Source: Fereydounia khargensis
Lineage: Eukaryota > Basidiomycota > Ustilaginomycetes > Urocystidales > Fereydouniaceae
DNA: 64,000 bases
Assembly: GCA_026413255.1 (NCBI GenBank)
Contig: JAOCZO010000021.1
Coordinates: forward strand, 124,001-188,000
Reading direction: 5' to 3'
Made by a program: the position numbers and the translations under genes. Within the stretch, counting starts at the first letter, position 1; each line of letters opens with the position of its first letter. Below the pieces are notes generated by a model, which had not been told where the DNA came from, made no database searches, and saw only the letters and a list, made by a program, of their open reading frames with translations. This document shows positions 1-9,800 of the stretch, piece by piece.

Positions 1-772
1 CTTTCTGAGAAGCAAGGGCGTGCCTGCCGATGGAGAAGTTGCTGAGACCCTCTATCAGCTGATGGTGAGGGATACTCTCATCAATGCGGGCTTCATCGAG
101 GTACCAGAGCCAACAGATGCATCCACTATGGAAAGCGCAACTAGCATCCACCCATCCGCTATCTCGGTGGGAGGACTGTTGCAAAGCCCAACCAGTTCCC
201 CAGACTCGCTTCAGGCTACGAACATCTCGCCGCTCTTCTTCAACCAAAATACAGGAAACACTACTCCCATATCGTCAATCCCATCTCACGGAAGCTTGAC
301 TAGCCAGGGAAGCACAGAAGAGAGCCGAGCAGAAAGTCAAGAAAGCTTCGATTACAGCCAAGGAAGCTTTGACCAAATCCACGCCAGCTACGATCAAAGT
401 CAACAAGGGACCCTCGAAGAGGACGAAGAGGACTGGGAGTCGGAGAGCGAGGATGAGGACGTCCATTTCTGTCTGGCGTACGAGCAGCTGCCGCCGTTCC
501 ACTACCTTAACGTCTCGCAGATGCGTCCTCGCATCTACAACGAGGTGCTCGAGTTTTTGGAGTTTGAGAGCGAGTGGGACGACGCCTTTCGCGAGGATGT
601 TACCCCGGATTACAGCCCGAGCAACTCGTACGCCGGCACAAGCCCATTCACTGACATCTCTGATGATGCAAGTAGCTGTGCCACCAGCGTCTCTGAGTGC
701 GATGAAGAGATGGAGATTGAGTACGAGGACGAGGACGAGGACGAAGAGGAAGAGGAAGAGGAAGAGGAATGA
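1..772 (+). CDS. Unknown acidic protein, 3' part only
   Basis: The frame is open from base 2 and ends at TGA 770-772; the beginning lies outside the window, so about 256 C-terminal residues are visible. After a short ordered-looking start (ETLYQLMVRDTLINAGF) comes a Ser/Gln-rich stretch with repeated QGS/ESF-type units. A denser segment follows (HFCLAYEQLPPFHYLNVSQM, then IYNEVLEFLEFESEWDDAF) that looks like a conserved core. The end is a run of Asp/Glu. I do not recognise the family and assign no function. The GTG at 20 is not a credible start because the frame is open upstream of it; an acceptor site just outside the window is also possible. Confidence 0.6.
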   Translation, partial: FLRSKGVPADGEVAETLYQLMVRDTLINAGFIEVPEPTDASTMESATSIHPSAISVGGLLQSPTSSPDSLQATNISPLFFNQNTGNTTPISSIPSHGSLTSQGSTEESRAESQESFDYSQGSFDQIHASYDQSQQGTLEEDEEDWESESEDEDVHFCLAYEQLPPFHYLNVSQMRPRIYNEVLEFLEFESEWDDAFREDVTPDYSPSNSYAGTSPFTDISDDASSCATSVSECDEEMEIEYEDEDEDEEEEEEEEE

Positions 773-1115
773 CAGGGGATGCCATGCGCGGCCACCTCTT
801 GCCACCATTCCACTCTGTTCTGTACTGTACAGTACGGTGTATACTCTCTTTCGGGAACCTCTGTTCCTGTTCTCATTCCCCGCGTCCTCCAAGCATACTC
901 TCCTTGACTCGATGTATTACTATATCTATCCGGTCCCGCTTTGCCCGCTTCTCGCCACATCCCTCTACCCAGGTCTAGTCTCTTACCCTCACTTGGGCAC
1001 CAGAATCTGCTTTCCAGGCCCAAGTTTCATAATCTCTCTCTGTACGCAGCATCACAATAAAGTGCCTGCGTGTGCATGATCCCGGGACTAGAGTAGGTAC
1101 TGAATACAAGACGGA
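773..1115. other. 3' flank between two convergent genes
   Basis: Non-coding DNA between the end of the unknown acidic gene and the end of the minus-strand NIP30-type gene. It holds one perfect TACTGTACAGTA palindrome at 823-834, part of a dispersed motif family. No gene seen. Confidence 0.5.
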
Positions 1116-1413
1116 CTAGGACTCGGCCTTGTCCGCAGCCGGCTCCGCTGTCGATTTAGACTTGTCCAGTGTCGATTGCGAGTCGGCCTTGGTCTCGGCC
1201 GGCTGCTGCTGGAGTTTAGCCTTGTCCGTGGTCGGTTTCTTGCGCACGATACCGAGTGCACCGCCGGGGGTGGCCTTGCGTTTCTTTTTGCTTTGGCTCT
1301 GGACCTTGGGTGGCGGCGGGACGTTCTTGGCGATGTCGTGTGGCTCTGTCTCTGTTGCCCTGCTGCAGTACAGTACGGTACGGTGCAGTGGCGGGTGGTT
1401 AGTTGGAGCCGCA

Positions 1414-1446
<33 letters not shown>

Positions 1447-1903
1447 GTACCGACGAAACTGGTCTAGTTCAAGGGCCTCTGCGCGTCGTTGGGCGAGTTC
1501 GTGTGTGCGCTTGGCGCGTTCGACGTCGGCTAGGAAGGCGGACTCGTCCTCGTCGATGCCTCGGAACTGGTTGGAGAGCTTGTGTGCCTCGTCGTACTCG
1601 TCTTGCTTTGCCTGTTTGCTGGCTTGGAGCCTCTGCCAGCCCCAGCCGCAGCGGATGTGTCAGCACGCGCCTTGCCTTGCGCTCGAGCTGACGGTACGTA
1701 CCTCGTAGAGCGAGCGCGGATCGTACTCCTCAGCAGGCGGAGGCGTCTTGCCTATCCTGCTCAACGCATCAGCATCCAGCACCACGCATCCCGGCGCCTC
1801 CATCGACTCACCGCTTGTACGTCTCAAGCCGCGCTTGCTTCGCTTCTTCCAGCTCCGTCTGCGACACGAAGCGCGATGTCACACTTCCCCCTGGCGCTGA
1901 CAT
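1116..1903 (-). CDS. NIP30/FAM192A (PSME3IP1) family protein
   Basis: Four exons, 1903-1812, 1756-1702, 1632-1451 and 1359-1116, give 190 residues with GT-AG introns in consistent phase. The family signature crosses the first three exons: RFVSQTELEEAK near residue 12, EEYDPRSLYERL across the exon 2/3 junction, and FRGIDEDESAFL in exon 3. These align with the animal pattern FVSEAELDE, VYDPRSLYERL and VRGLDEDETNFL. The last exon is Lys/Pro/Ala-rich and contains KATPGGALGIVRKK. In animals the family is nuclear and binds the PA28-gamma proteasome activator; its fungal role is not known to me. The ATG at 1903 was chosen because the signature starts just after it; in-frame ATGs at 1993 and 1975 would only add unconserved residues. 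The third intron contains a 29-base homopolymer. Confidence 0.85.
1415..1443. repeat. Poly-G homopolymer, 29 bases
   Basis: An uninterrupted G run on the plus strand. It lies inside the third intron of the minus-strand NIP30-type gene, starting six bases after the donor GT, so the transcript would carry C29. The length may vary or be mis-assembled. Confidence 0.9.
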
Positions 1904-2387
1904 ATCGTCGCCCGAGCCGTTCAATCCAATCCAATGCCGTGCGCTGGCGTTGCGTGGCGTGGTCGTCAAAAGCATTCCATTCCCACTTCGCATCGCAGCG
2001 TCCAAAAATCAAAATGTGGAGAAAAAAAAAAAAAAAAAAAAGAAACAGCCCACACACGTCGCGTCACAGACCCCCACCAGTACTGCTACTGTATGAGAGA
2101 CAAGCTTGGGTGAACAGTGTAATGCCATCAGGGATAAAGAAATGTAAACGTACCGTACTTGAGACACCATAGTAGAAAGAAGAATCAGATGGGATGCATA
2201 TGAAACACAAGAGAGAACGCGGAAATGAGAGAGCGCAGTCGCATAGCAGAGCAGAGCAGAGCGCGCCGTCAAGCCATCAAGCAGCCGCAAGGGACGCACG
2301 CACGCAAAGCCTTGCACCTCTGTCCACTTTCGAGAGAAATCAAGATATATTGCCAAGCGCGAGTCAAGACACACGCCTACTCGATGC
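1904..2387. other. Promoter of the NIP30-type gene and 3' flank of importin alpha
   Basis: Non-coding interval between two minus-strand genes. It contains a 20-base A run (2022-2041) about 120 bases upstream of the NIP30-type start, and a weak pentamer match at 2149-2161. No gene seen. Confidence 0.5.
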
Positions 2388-4168
2388 TTACTGCTGCATG
2401 CCGTTCGAGGGCGCGGCAAAGTTGAATCCGCCTTGAGGAGCGTTGAGGTCCGACTGGAACGCAAATGCTCCGCTCTCGTCCACCTGTGGGGCACCAAGAC
2501 CCGTGTCCGCCTCCTCGTCATCGGGGAAGTACTTGTCCATAATGTAAAAGCACTTCTTGTAAATGTCCAGGTTCTCGTGGTGCTGCAGGTTGTGGATCGA
2601 AACCATGCCTCCGCACTCCTCGATGAACAGAGCGTACTGGTTGGGAGCACCCGAGCCAGCCGCCTCCTTGTCCATCTCTCCGACCTTGAGGATGTTCTCA
2701 AGACCGTCCAGGGCCACCTGGATAATCTTGTTGTCCATTCCTCGCAGCAGGTCACACAGCGGCTTGATGCACCCTTGCGAGACCAGGTAGCGAATCTGCT
2801 GCGGGTCTTGCAGACCACCGCTGGTGGCATTGCTGATCGCCCAGCACGCCTCCTTCTTGGTCTTGTAGTCGCCGTGCTGCAGAATGTTGATCAGAGGCGG
2901 GATAATGTTGGCGTCAATCACCGCCTGGATCTGGTGCGAAGAGCCGGCGGTGATGTTCGAGATGGTCCAACAGGCCTCCTTTCTGATGCCCTCCTTGGGC
3001 GACGACAGCAACGACAGCAGCGGTGGAAGAGCACCGTGCGCAATGATCACCTGCGTCTGGAGGTCATCACCGGTAACAATGTTGCCAACCGATCGGAGAG
3101 CAGGAGTCTGAACCGCAGTAGACGGGTGAGTGAGCAGGTCAACCAGACGTCGGCAAACGCCCGACTCGATAACACCCTGAATCTTTTCGTTGGCACCATC
3201 CGACAGGTACGAGACGGCCCAGCATGCGTCAATCAGAACCTCATCGTCCATCGAGTAGATCAGCTTGGTCAATACGCCGAGAGCGGGAGACACCTGTGCG
3301 TCAAAGGACACCAAGAAAAGTATGCTGTCAACAAATGCGCTTTGATCATTCCCAAGAGAGCCGACTTGACTTACCAGGTTCCAGTCAGGCTGAGGGTTCT
3401 TGCCTCGGCAAAAGTTGCTGAGTGTCCATGTCGCGTTCCTAAGCATGCTGAGCTTGTGGTTCTCGTTGAGCAAGGCAAGCAGGGGACGAAGGGCACCCTG
3501 CTTGAGAACATAGTCACGGCAACCAGGGCTGTCGCCAGCAATGTTACCAAGCGCCCAAACAGCCTGCTCACGCACGTCGAGCACGGGCGATGAAAGGAGC
3601 TCGATAAAGATGGGGACGGCACCCTCGTTGATAACGACTTGGGTGTGGTCCGAGGTACCGGACGCAATGTTGGTCAAGGCCCAGGCAGCCTCAAACTGAA
3701 AACATTACCGTGAGAAAGGGGTTCATTTTGGTGCTAAGCAATTCTCTCAAAGCTTACCTGAATCATGCTGTGAGGGCTGCGGAGGAACTCGACAAATCGG
3801 GGAACGACGCCGCAGGCGATGACCTTCTCGATGGGGGGGTTCTTCTCCTTGGAGAGAAGCTTGCGGAACTTGGTGGTGCAGTCGAGCTGGCGGTCGAGGT
3901 CTTCGCCCATGACGCCCTCAATCATGGAGGGGAGCTGCTCGGTGAGCTGTGCATCGATGGCGGCACCCTGGGTCTCGTCGTCGTCCGAGTCGGCACCGTC
4001 GCTGAGGTTGTCGACAAGGTTCCTACGCTTGGCCATGGACTCCTCCCTCTTTTGCCTTCGGATCTCGACCTGGGCCTCCTCCCTTCGTCGCCTGAGCTCG
4101 TCCTGCTTGAAGGCACCTTTGGCCTTGTAGGCATCCTGGCGCCTCGACATGTCTCGGAGGCCTGACAT
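2388..4168 (-). CDS. SRP1: Importin subunit alpha (karyopherin alpha)
   Basis: Adaptor that binds classical nuclear localisation signals and importin beta for nuclear import. Three exons, 4168-3758, 3695-3375 and 3293-2388, give 545 residues, close to yeast Srp1 (542). The 81-nt second intron is a multiple of three without a stop, so it can look like coding sequence. Residues 1 to about 75 form the basic importin-beta-binding domain ([18 protein letters not shown]). Armadillo repeats follow, with the NLS-binding Trp/Asn ladder intact: [48 protein letters not shown] and [12 protein letters not shown]. The acidic, Gly/Asn-rich tail ([10 protein letters not shown] onward) is typical. The start MSGLRDM is unambiguous. 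The gene is divergent from RIB1 across 1.6 kb. Confidence 0.97.
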
Positions 4169-5190
4169 TGTGCTGCGTATGGGTTGTCAAGTTGGTCTGC
4201 AGGAATGAATTACAATGGACGCGGGCAGAAGATATATGAAAACAAGGAAAGGGAAAGGCGCGGATGCGGATGCGGATGCGGAGTAGGAGGGTAACGGTGA
4301 GGGTGAGGATGAAGGTGATGAGGGAAGATGACGACCAATGAATGGTGCGGGCTGAGCGCTGAAGCGCTGAGCGCGTGCGCGGGCTTTGTGTGACTTTTCG
4401 CCCTGTCTTGGACTCTGTTGGGTGGAGAAAAAAACCGACCAAGTGTTTTTTTCAAGTGTTGGTCTGCCCTGGGCAGGTTTGCAGGTTGGGATTCTATCCG
4501 ATGGGCAAATACAAATTCGGGCAGGCCTGCGCAGCAGCCAGCAAGCCCATTAGAAGGCATTAGAATTTCACGCACGATGCAGTTTCCCTCTCGCGCCGCC
4601 CCTTGTGCCTGTAGCGCAAGAAAGAGACGGCGCGCACGCCCCTCATCCGCTCGAGCTGCAAAGTGTTGGTCTCCTGTTCGCCTGTCCGTTCAGCTGCGAA
4701 ACCTCCCGCTGCCGCTTTGCATTTTACGGCACACAGACGGTAAAGCACAGCTGGCGCTCAGTGCACAGTAACTGTACAGTACTGTAAACAGTCTACTACT
4801 GTAACTTACAGGAGCGCGTGTTCGGAACAGCCGAACGCGTTGCTGATCCTTGCCTGTTCCCGGTGATCGGTACTCTAGCGCTGATCCAAGTGAGAGCGGG
4901 AGTGAGGGCATGCGGCAAATACCCGGCCGAAAGAAGGACACTTTCTCTCGGTGTTAAACCGCACCCGCCTTTACTGTTACGGTCGTAAGACGGACTCGGT
5001 GCCGCTTGATCTGTGCGGGTTGCGTAAGTCTCCTCTCTTGCAGACGATGTTGTTGTTCTCATTCTGATTCTGATTTCGATTCTGCACAAGAGTTAGGTGG
5101 GACACAGCCTAGGGTCTGGCATCGGAAGGGCATGTAATGCCGACTGGGAAGGGGGGGAGGGGGGTCAGACGGGGTCAGACGAGCGTGACT

Positions 5191-5230
<40 letters not shown>

Positions 5231-5756
5231 CTGACGTGTGTGTCAAGGAGAGGGTGAATGCGGGCGGGTTGAGCGTGGTTGAAGTAGAGAGGTGGAGAAT
5301 GCGGGAATGGGACGGAGAGGCCCTGGCTGGAAGCAGCGGCGTAGCGGCGCAGCGGCGCAGCGGCGCAAGGAAGCGGGCGGGTGACTCAACCGGACGAGCA
5401 GACAGACGGACGGGGTTAACTTAGGGTAAGTGAATTGGAATCGGAATTGGGCCAGCCAAGGCCAGGCAAGCCAACAAGCCAAGCCCAGCTCACGCAGCCA
5501 TGTGAGGCAAGCCCGACGACGCTTTCAGCCGAGTTCCGGCTTCCCTACCTACTCGAGTAGCCGCACCGCACCGTAACGCAACGCAACGCAAGCACAATCC
5601 AAGCCCAAGAAGCGTCCCTGCTCTGTCAATCGACCATCTGCACCATCACCACATTCATCATCGAGGACCACTTCGGATCAAGCTTGCACTCATTCGTGCC
5701 GTGTGCTAGAGCCCACGCAGTCAAGCTACGTCCTTACTCGGCACCTGCACACAAGC
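4169..5756. other. Divergent promoter region, importin alpha / RIB1
   Basis: About 1.6 kb with no recognisable gene. It holds a TACAG-type inverted pentamer cluster (4771-4787), a tandem pair of GGGGTCAGAC (5161-5180) and an (AGC)13 triplet repeat (5191-5229). The last 200 bases are C-rich, as expected of a RIB1 leader. Confidence 0.5.
5191..5229 (+). repeat. (AGC)13 triplet microsatellite
   Basis: Thirteen perfect AGC units, about 530 bases upstream of the RIB1 start. Not inside any supported coding region. Confidence 0.95.
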
Positions 5757-7820
5757 ATGCCTCTCGTGGCCCAGTCCCCTCTATCAAGTCTTCCCACCAT
5801 GCAGCCATCTCACAGTGCAGTCACCTCGGGTGACCTCGAGCTTCTCGACATGCTCACCTCTATGCCCTCTGCCTTTCCCCACCAAAGCCCCATGCTCTCC
5901 TCTGGCGTCAAGACCAAACCACTGTCCACTCTCAATGCCTTGCGCCGCCCGCCCATCGATCCTATGGTCCTTGCCGCAAGTCTCAGCTCTGGCCCTCATG
6001 TCACTCGACATCACTTCCATCACTCTTTCGGAGCTGGCGAAAATGCTCACAAGTCTACTCAAATGCCCGCCAGCCAGCGAAAGCTTCAAGAACAGCACGA
6101 TAAGGAAGAGCTATCCTACCAGCAGAAGACTCCACGCTCCCGACCCCGCAAGCTTTCCACTGCAAGCGGATCCTATGCCAACTGTGACATTGACGACTTC
6201 CAAGACGTCCAAGCGAGCTCCTCTCAGCTCAAGATTCAGCCCGTGCCTGAGGTCACTGATGAGGAAGGCGCCTTTTACGCCAGTCGTCAGGCTCCCCGTA
6301 GCGTCCGAATGCAGAGGGAGAAGGAGGAGCGGGAGCGCCAACTTGTAGATCAGGCCAATCAAGCAGCCTCAACGTCAGTATCCAAGTCTGTTCCAATCCC
6401 CGGTCCAAGCCAGGCGCCTCCAGACGCCACTGCAGCCAAGCACAAGGCTCCCCTGGCTGCGGCTGCGACCACAGTCCCTTCGCAGGCACACGCTATTGCT
6501 CGAGCGTTAGACGAACGTAAAGCGGCAGTATCCGCCCGTGCCACCCCTCCTCCCACTGTCCTTCCTACCCCTGCCCCTGCCACAACACCTCTCAACCTGC
6601 CCACCATCTCATCGATCGTGCGGCCCCCTCCGCTCATGGTCCGGTGCTATGCGCGCACCCGAATCCCAACCCCTCACGGAGAGATCTTCTGTCACCTCTA
6701 CAGAAACAATCACGACGCCAAGGAGCATCTCGCCCTCGTCGTCGATCCTCAGCAGAACGACGAGGACAGCCTTGTCCTAGGTCCAGATGGACGACCAACC
6801 AAGGAGAATACCCGTGCCTATCAGCGCAAGGCACTCCGAAGCAAGACGCTCGACGAGGTCTGGGGCCCGCACGAGACCGAGATGGAACGCATCGTTCGTG
6901 GTGCCTACGTCGGCCGCCTGGGTCCTAGCTTCCAAGTTGCCTCCAAGCCTGTTTCCCGCGACCATCTCTCGGCTTCTGCAGAGGAGGATGCCGAGTACGA
7001 CGAGCCGGCACCTTTGGTCCGAATCCATTCCGAGTGCTACACTGGCGAGACGATCGGCAGCCAAAGATGTGACTGCGGTGAGCAGCTCGACGAAGCCCTC
7101 CGTCTCATTTCGGAAGGTCACCAGTCACACGGTGGCAAAGAGTCGCAGCAGCGGATAGGATCTTCGCCCCTCTCTTTGAACCAGCCTCTCCCTCGTGGTG
7201 TCGTTGTCTATCTCCGCCAGGAGGGTCGAGGCATTGGACTCTTGGACAAGCTCATGGCGTACAATCTGCAGGACATGGGACACGACACTGTCTCGGCCAA
7301 CATTTTGCTAGGCCATCTCCCGGATGCGCGCAAGTATGACATTGCGAGTGCGATTCTGCACGACCTTGGTGTGAACGAGTGTCGGCTTCTCACCAACAAT
7401 CCGGAAAAGATGGAGGCGCTCGAGTCGGAGGGTGTCCGGGTCACTGAGCGAGTTGGCATGGTTCCGCGGGCGTGGAAGTGTGGGCACCGGGCTATCAAGC
7501 GACCAAGCAAATCGCGCCGTGCTCGTAATCGCGGTGGCAAGGCTCAACCCATGGACGCCAGCTTTATCTCGCAGGCCGGCACATCTGATACAGACGACGG
7601 TGAAGGCGACGCCTCGGACGACTCGGACGACAGCTACGTCGCCCACGTCCTCCGAAAGAGCGGCGCCACCCTCATCGGCTCGAGCATCACCCGTGGCCCA
7701 GAACTAGAAAAGTACCTCCGCACAAAGGTACAACGCATGGGTCACCTCCTAGACCTCCCAGACGACGTCCACTCCCAACCCTACACTGACGACGAGTCTC
7801 AGTCCCTCAACACGCCATAG
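5757..7820 (+). CDS. RIB1: GTP cyclohydrolase II, riboflavin synthesis
   Basis: Converts GTP to 2,5-diamino-6-ribosylamino-pyrimidinone phosphate, formate and pyrophosphate, the first step of riboflavin synthesis. Single exon, 687 residues; the first in-frame ATG of the open frame is at 5757. The catalytic domain covers about residues 300-580. It has the zinc ligands in HSECYTG and RCDCGEQ (near 423-440), the GTP-binding and active-site block RQEGRGIGLLDKLMAYNLQD (near 485-505), LGHLPDARKY, and the terminal LTNNPEKMEALESEGVRV. About 300 residues of Ser/Pro/Ala-rich sequence precede the domain and an acidic tail follows, so the protein is much longer than the bacterial enzyme (about 200). Long N-terminal extensions occur in fungal Rib1 proteins. 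Convergent with the PPZ gene. Confidence 0.95.
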   Translation: MPLVAQSPLSSLPTMQPSHSAVTSGDLELLDMLTSMPSAFPHQSPMLSSGVKTKPLSTLNALRRPPIDPMVLAASLSSGPHVTRHHFHHSFGAGENAHKSTQMPASQRKLQEQHDKEELSYQQKTPRSRPRKLSTASGSYANCDIDDFQDVQASSSQLKIQPVPEVTDEEGAFYASRQAPRSVRMQREKEERERQLVDQANQAASTSVSKSVPIPGPSQAPPDATAAKHKAPLAAAATTVPSQAHAIARALDERKAAVSARATPPPTVLPTPAPATTPLNLPTISSIVRPPPLMVRCYARTRIPTPHGEIFCHLYRNNHDAKEHLALVVDPQQNDEDSLVLGPDGRPTKENTRAYQRKALRSKTLDEVWGPHETEMERIVRGAYVGRLGPSFQVASKPVSRDHLSASAEEDAEYDEPAPLVRIHSECYTGETIGSQRCDCGEQLDEALRLISEGHQSHGGKESQQRIGSSPLSLNQPLPRGVVVYLRQEGRGIGLLDKLMAYNLQDMGHDTVSANILLGHLPDARKYDIASAILHDLGVNECRLLTNNPEKMEALESEGVRVTERVGMVPRAWKCGHRAIKRPSKSRRARNRGGKAQPMDASFISQAGTSDTDDGEGDASDDSDDSYVAHVLRKSGATLIGSSITRGPELEKYLRTKVQRMGHLLDLPDDVHSQPYTDDESQSLNTP

Positions 7821-8053
7821 CGAACCGAATGGATTGAGATGGATTTCAAAACACATCACGTTAGACTGACTGACAAACCCGTGAAAAAGCAATGGGAAAC
7901 ACTCGAGCGGGAGATGAAGTCCTCGTTGACCGTAAGTGCGGATCGAATGTGGAAAGCGCGCGAGAGAGGTGGGAACGGCAAGAGATGGGATAGAGGGAGG
8001 AGGGAGGAGGGGCCAAGAGGGGAGGAGGGCTTGATGGATGTTGTTGAGCGGCA

Positions 8054-9800
8054 CTAGAATGACTGCTGCGTGACTCTTGCGGGCGGGGACTGATGTTGCA
8101 ACATGCTGTTGTGGTGGCAAGTCCATAAACAATCAGCGGGTCAGCGCACAAAGAATCAGTACATAGAGGACCAGGAACGATATGAAATGCAGGGCATCAA
8201 AGTAGCTCTACTTACCTCCTTCGCTTGTTCTTGGCCATTTCCTTCTTTAGCGCAGCTCCATCCAACGGCTGTGTGTGATGCCAAGCAAGGGTAAGGGGTT
8301 GTGAGAAGGTCAGTGGAAACAGAGGAGACGAGACTGTGCGCAGATTCGACGTACCTTGAGCAACTCGAATGCGCACAGCAGATCCTCAGACACACTCATC
8401 ACGGCACCAAAGTTGTCAAACTCGCCGCAGTAGTTGGGCGCACTAAAGATGGTGACCAGCGTCCGTTCGTTCCAGAACTCGTATCCGTCCTCGACAACCA
8501 TGTGCGCGCGGCAGATGAGGTCAAAGTCATACTGAGCCAGGAACTGCTGGATGACAGCCTTTCCAAAGCAGTAGCTGACACCACGCTCGTTGTCCTCCCA
8601 GTCAAGCGCTGTGTCGGAAGGGTCAGACCAGAGCAGGTCGTTCAGCAGCCCATAGTCGGGCACATCGGTTGGCCGCTCGATGCGTCGAATGTCGTCCATG
8701 TTGGATAGCGATGGGGACAGGCCACCGTGGACGCAGAAAATCTTGGAAGCTACGACGGCGGCAATGGGCAGCGTGTTGAACACGTCAATAAACGTCTTCC
8801 AGATCTTGATGTTAACTCTCCGCTTGCACTCGTCGTAGAAGCCGTAGACACGTGTTACGTTGGCGCACTCGTGGTTGCCACGGAGGAGGAAAAAGTTTTC
8901 CGGATACTTGATCTTGTAGCAGAGGAGCAGAAGGATCGTCTCCAGACTCTGCTTACCGCGGTCAACGTAGTCACCGAGGAAGAGGTAGTTGGCGCTGGGT
9001 GGGAAACCGCACATCTCGAACAGTCGCAAAAGATCATGGTACTGGCCATGCGTGTCGCCCACGATCTTGACGGGGGGGCTCAGCTCGATCAGCGTGGGTT
9101 GGCTGAGGAACACTTCGCGAGCTGCCTGGCAGACGGCAGTGATCTCTGCGTTCTTGAGTGCCGGCTTGGGGATCTTGCCTGAGTAGCCGGCTTCGAGGAG
9201 CCTGGAGATCATGTCATCAATATCAAAGGTGCGAATCTGGTCACCACCTGCGCCGCCGGCTCCAATCGAGCGGCCACCTGCATTTGAGCCCGCTGATGTA
9301 GCAGCACCTCCAAGGCCCATTGGGTTGGCAAGAATGGTTTGTGTCGTCGGGATACCCGCTGGCGCCTGAGCCGATGCAGTCGAAGAAGAAGGCCGGTCAG
9401 GCGTGCCACTCATCACACTGTCGTTGTTCGAGTCCCTTCGGGGGAGTTTTGGCGCAAGGGGGCTGCTCGGAAGGCCACTGCTATCACCGTTCATGCTGGG
9501 ATCATCTGCTGGGACGCCATCGACCACGTTGCGAGCGGAGGGGGAGGGGGATGGGAGAGGGGATTCGTGTCGGCTTACACCACCGCGCTTCTCGATCTTG
9601 GCAGGCCCAGAAGAGCCATTTCCAGCAGCATGGGCACCGCCGTTGGAGCCGTTCTCAAAGTGCGTAGACTCCTTGCTCTTTGCTCGCGCGAGGCCCTCGG
9701 CGCTGTTTGAGGCGGCAGCTTCAGACGAGTCATCGTCTTGGAGCTTGGACTTGCCCTTGCGGGAGGACCCTCCCATCATCTTTCCAAAAGACTTGAACAT
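8054..9800 (-). CDS. PPZ1: PPZ-type serine/threonine protein phosphatase
   Basis: PP1-like phosphatase of the fungal PPZ class, linked in yeast to salt tolerance, potassium transport and cell-wall integrity. Three exons, 9800-8355, 8268-8216 and 8105-8054, give 516 residues. The N-terminal 190 residues are Ser/Gly-rich and unstructured; [11 protein letters not shown] resembles the N-terminus of Ppz proteins, where Gly2 is myristoylated, but here residue 2 is Phe. The catalytic domain (about 192-482) has all metal and active-site motifs: [36 protein letters not shown] and [13 protein letters not shown]. The two small 3' exons encode a short basic tail. They were found by phase, and without them the frame would end in an implausible intronic tail. 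Gene-level call strong; exons 2 and 3 moderately sure. Confidence 0.93.

Noticed and set aside
275-1023. Long minus-strand frames opposite the acidic gene
   Set aside because: They are shadows of the Asp/Glu-rich sequence and consist of Leu/Phe or Ser runs with no family resemblance.
3294-3374. Read-through of the second importin alpha intron as coding sequence
   Set aside because: It is stop-free and in phase, but has GT-AG ends and would insert 27 residues into an armadillo repeat that is otherwise continuous in the family.
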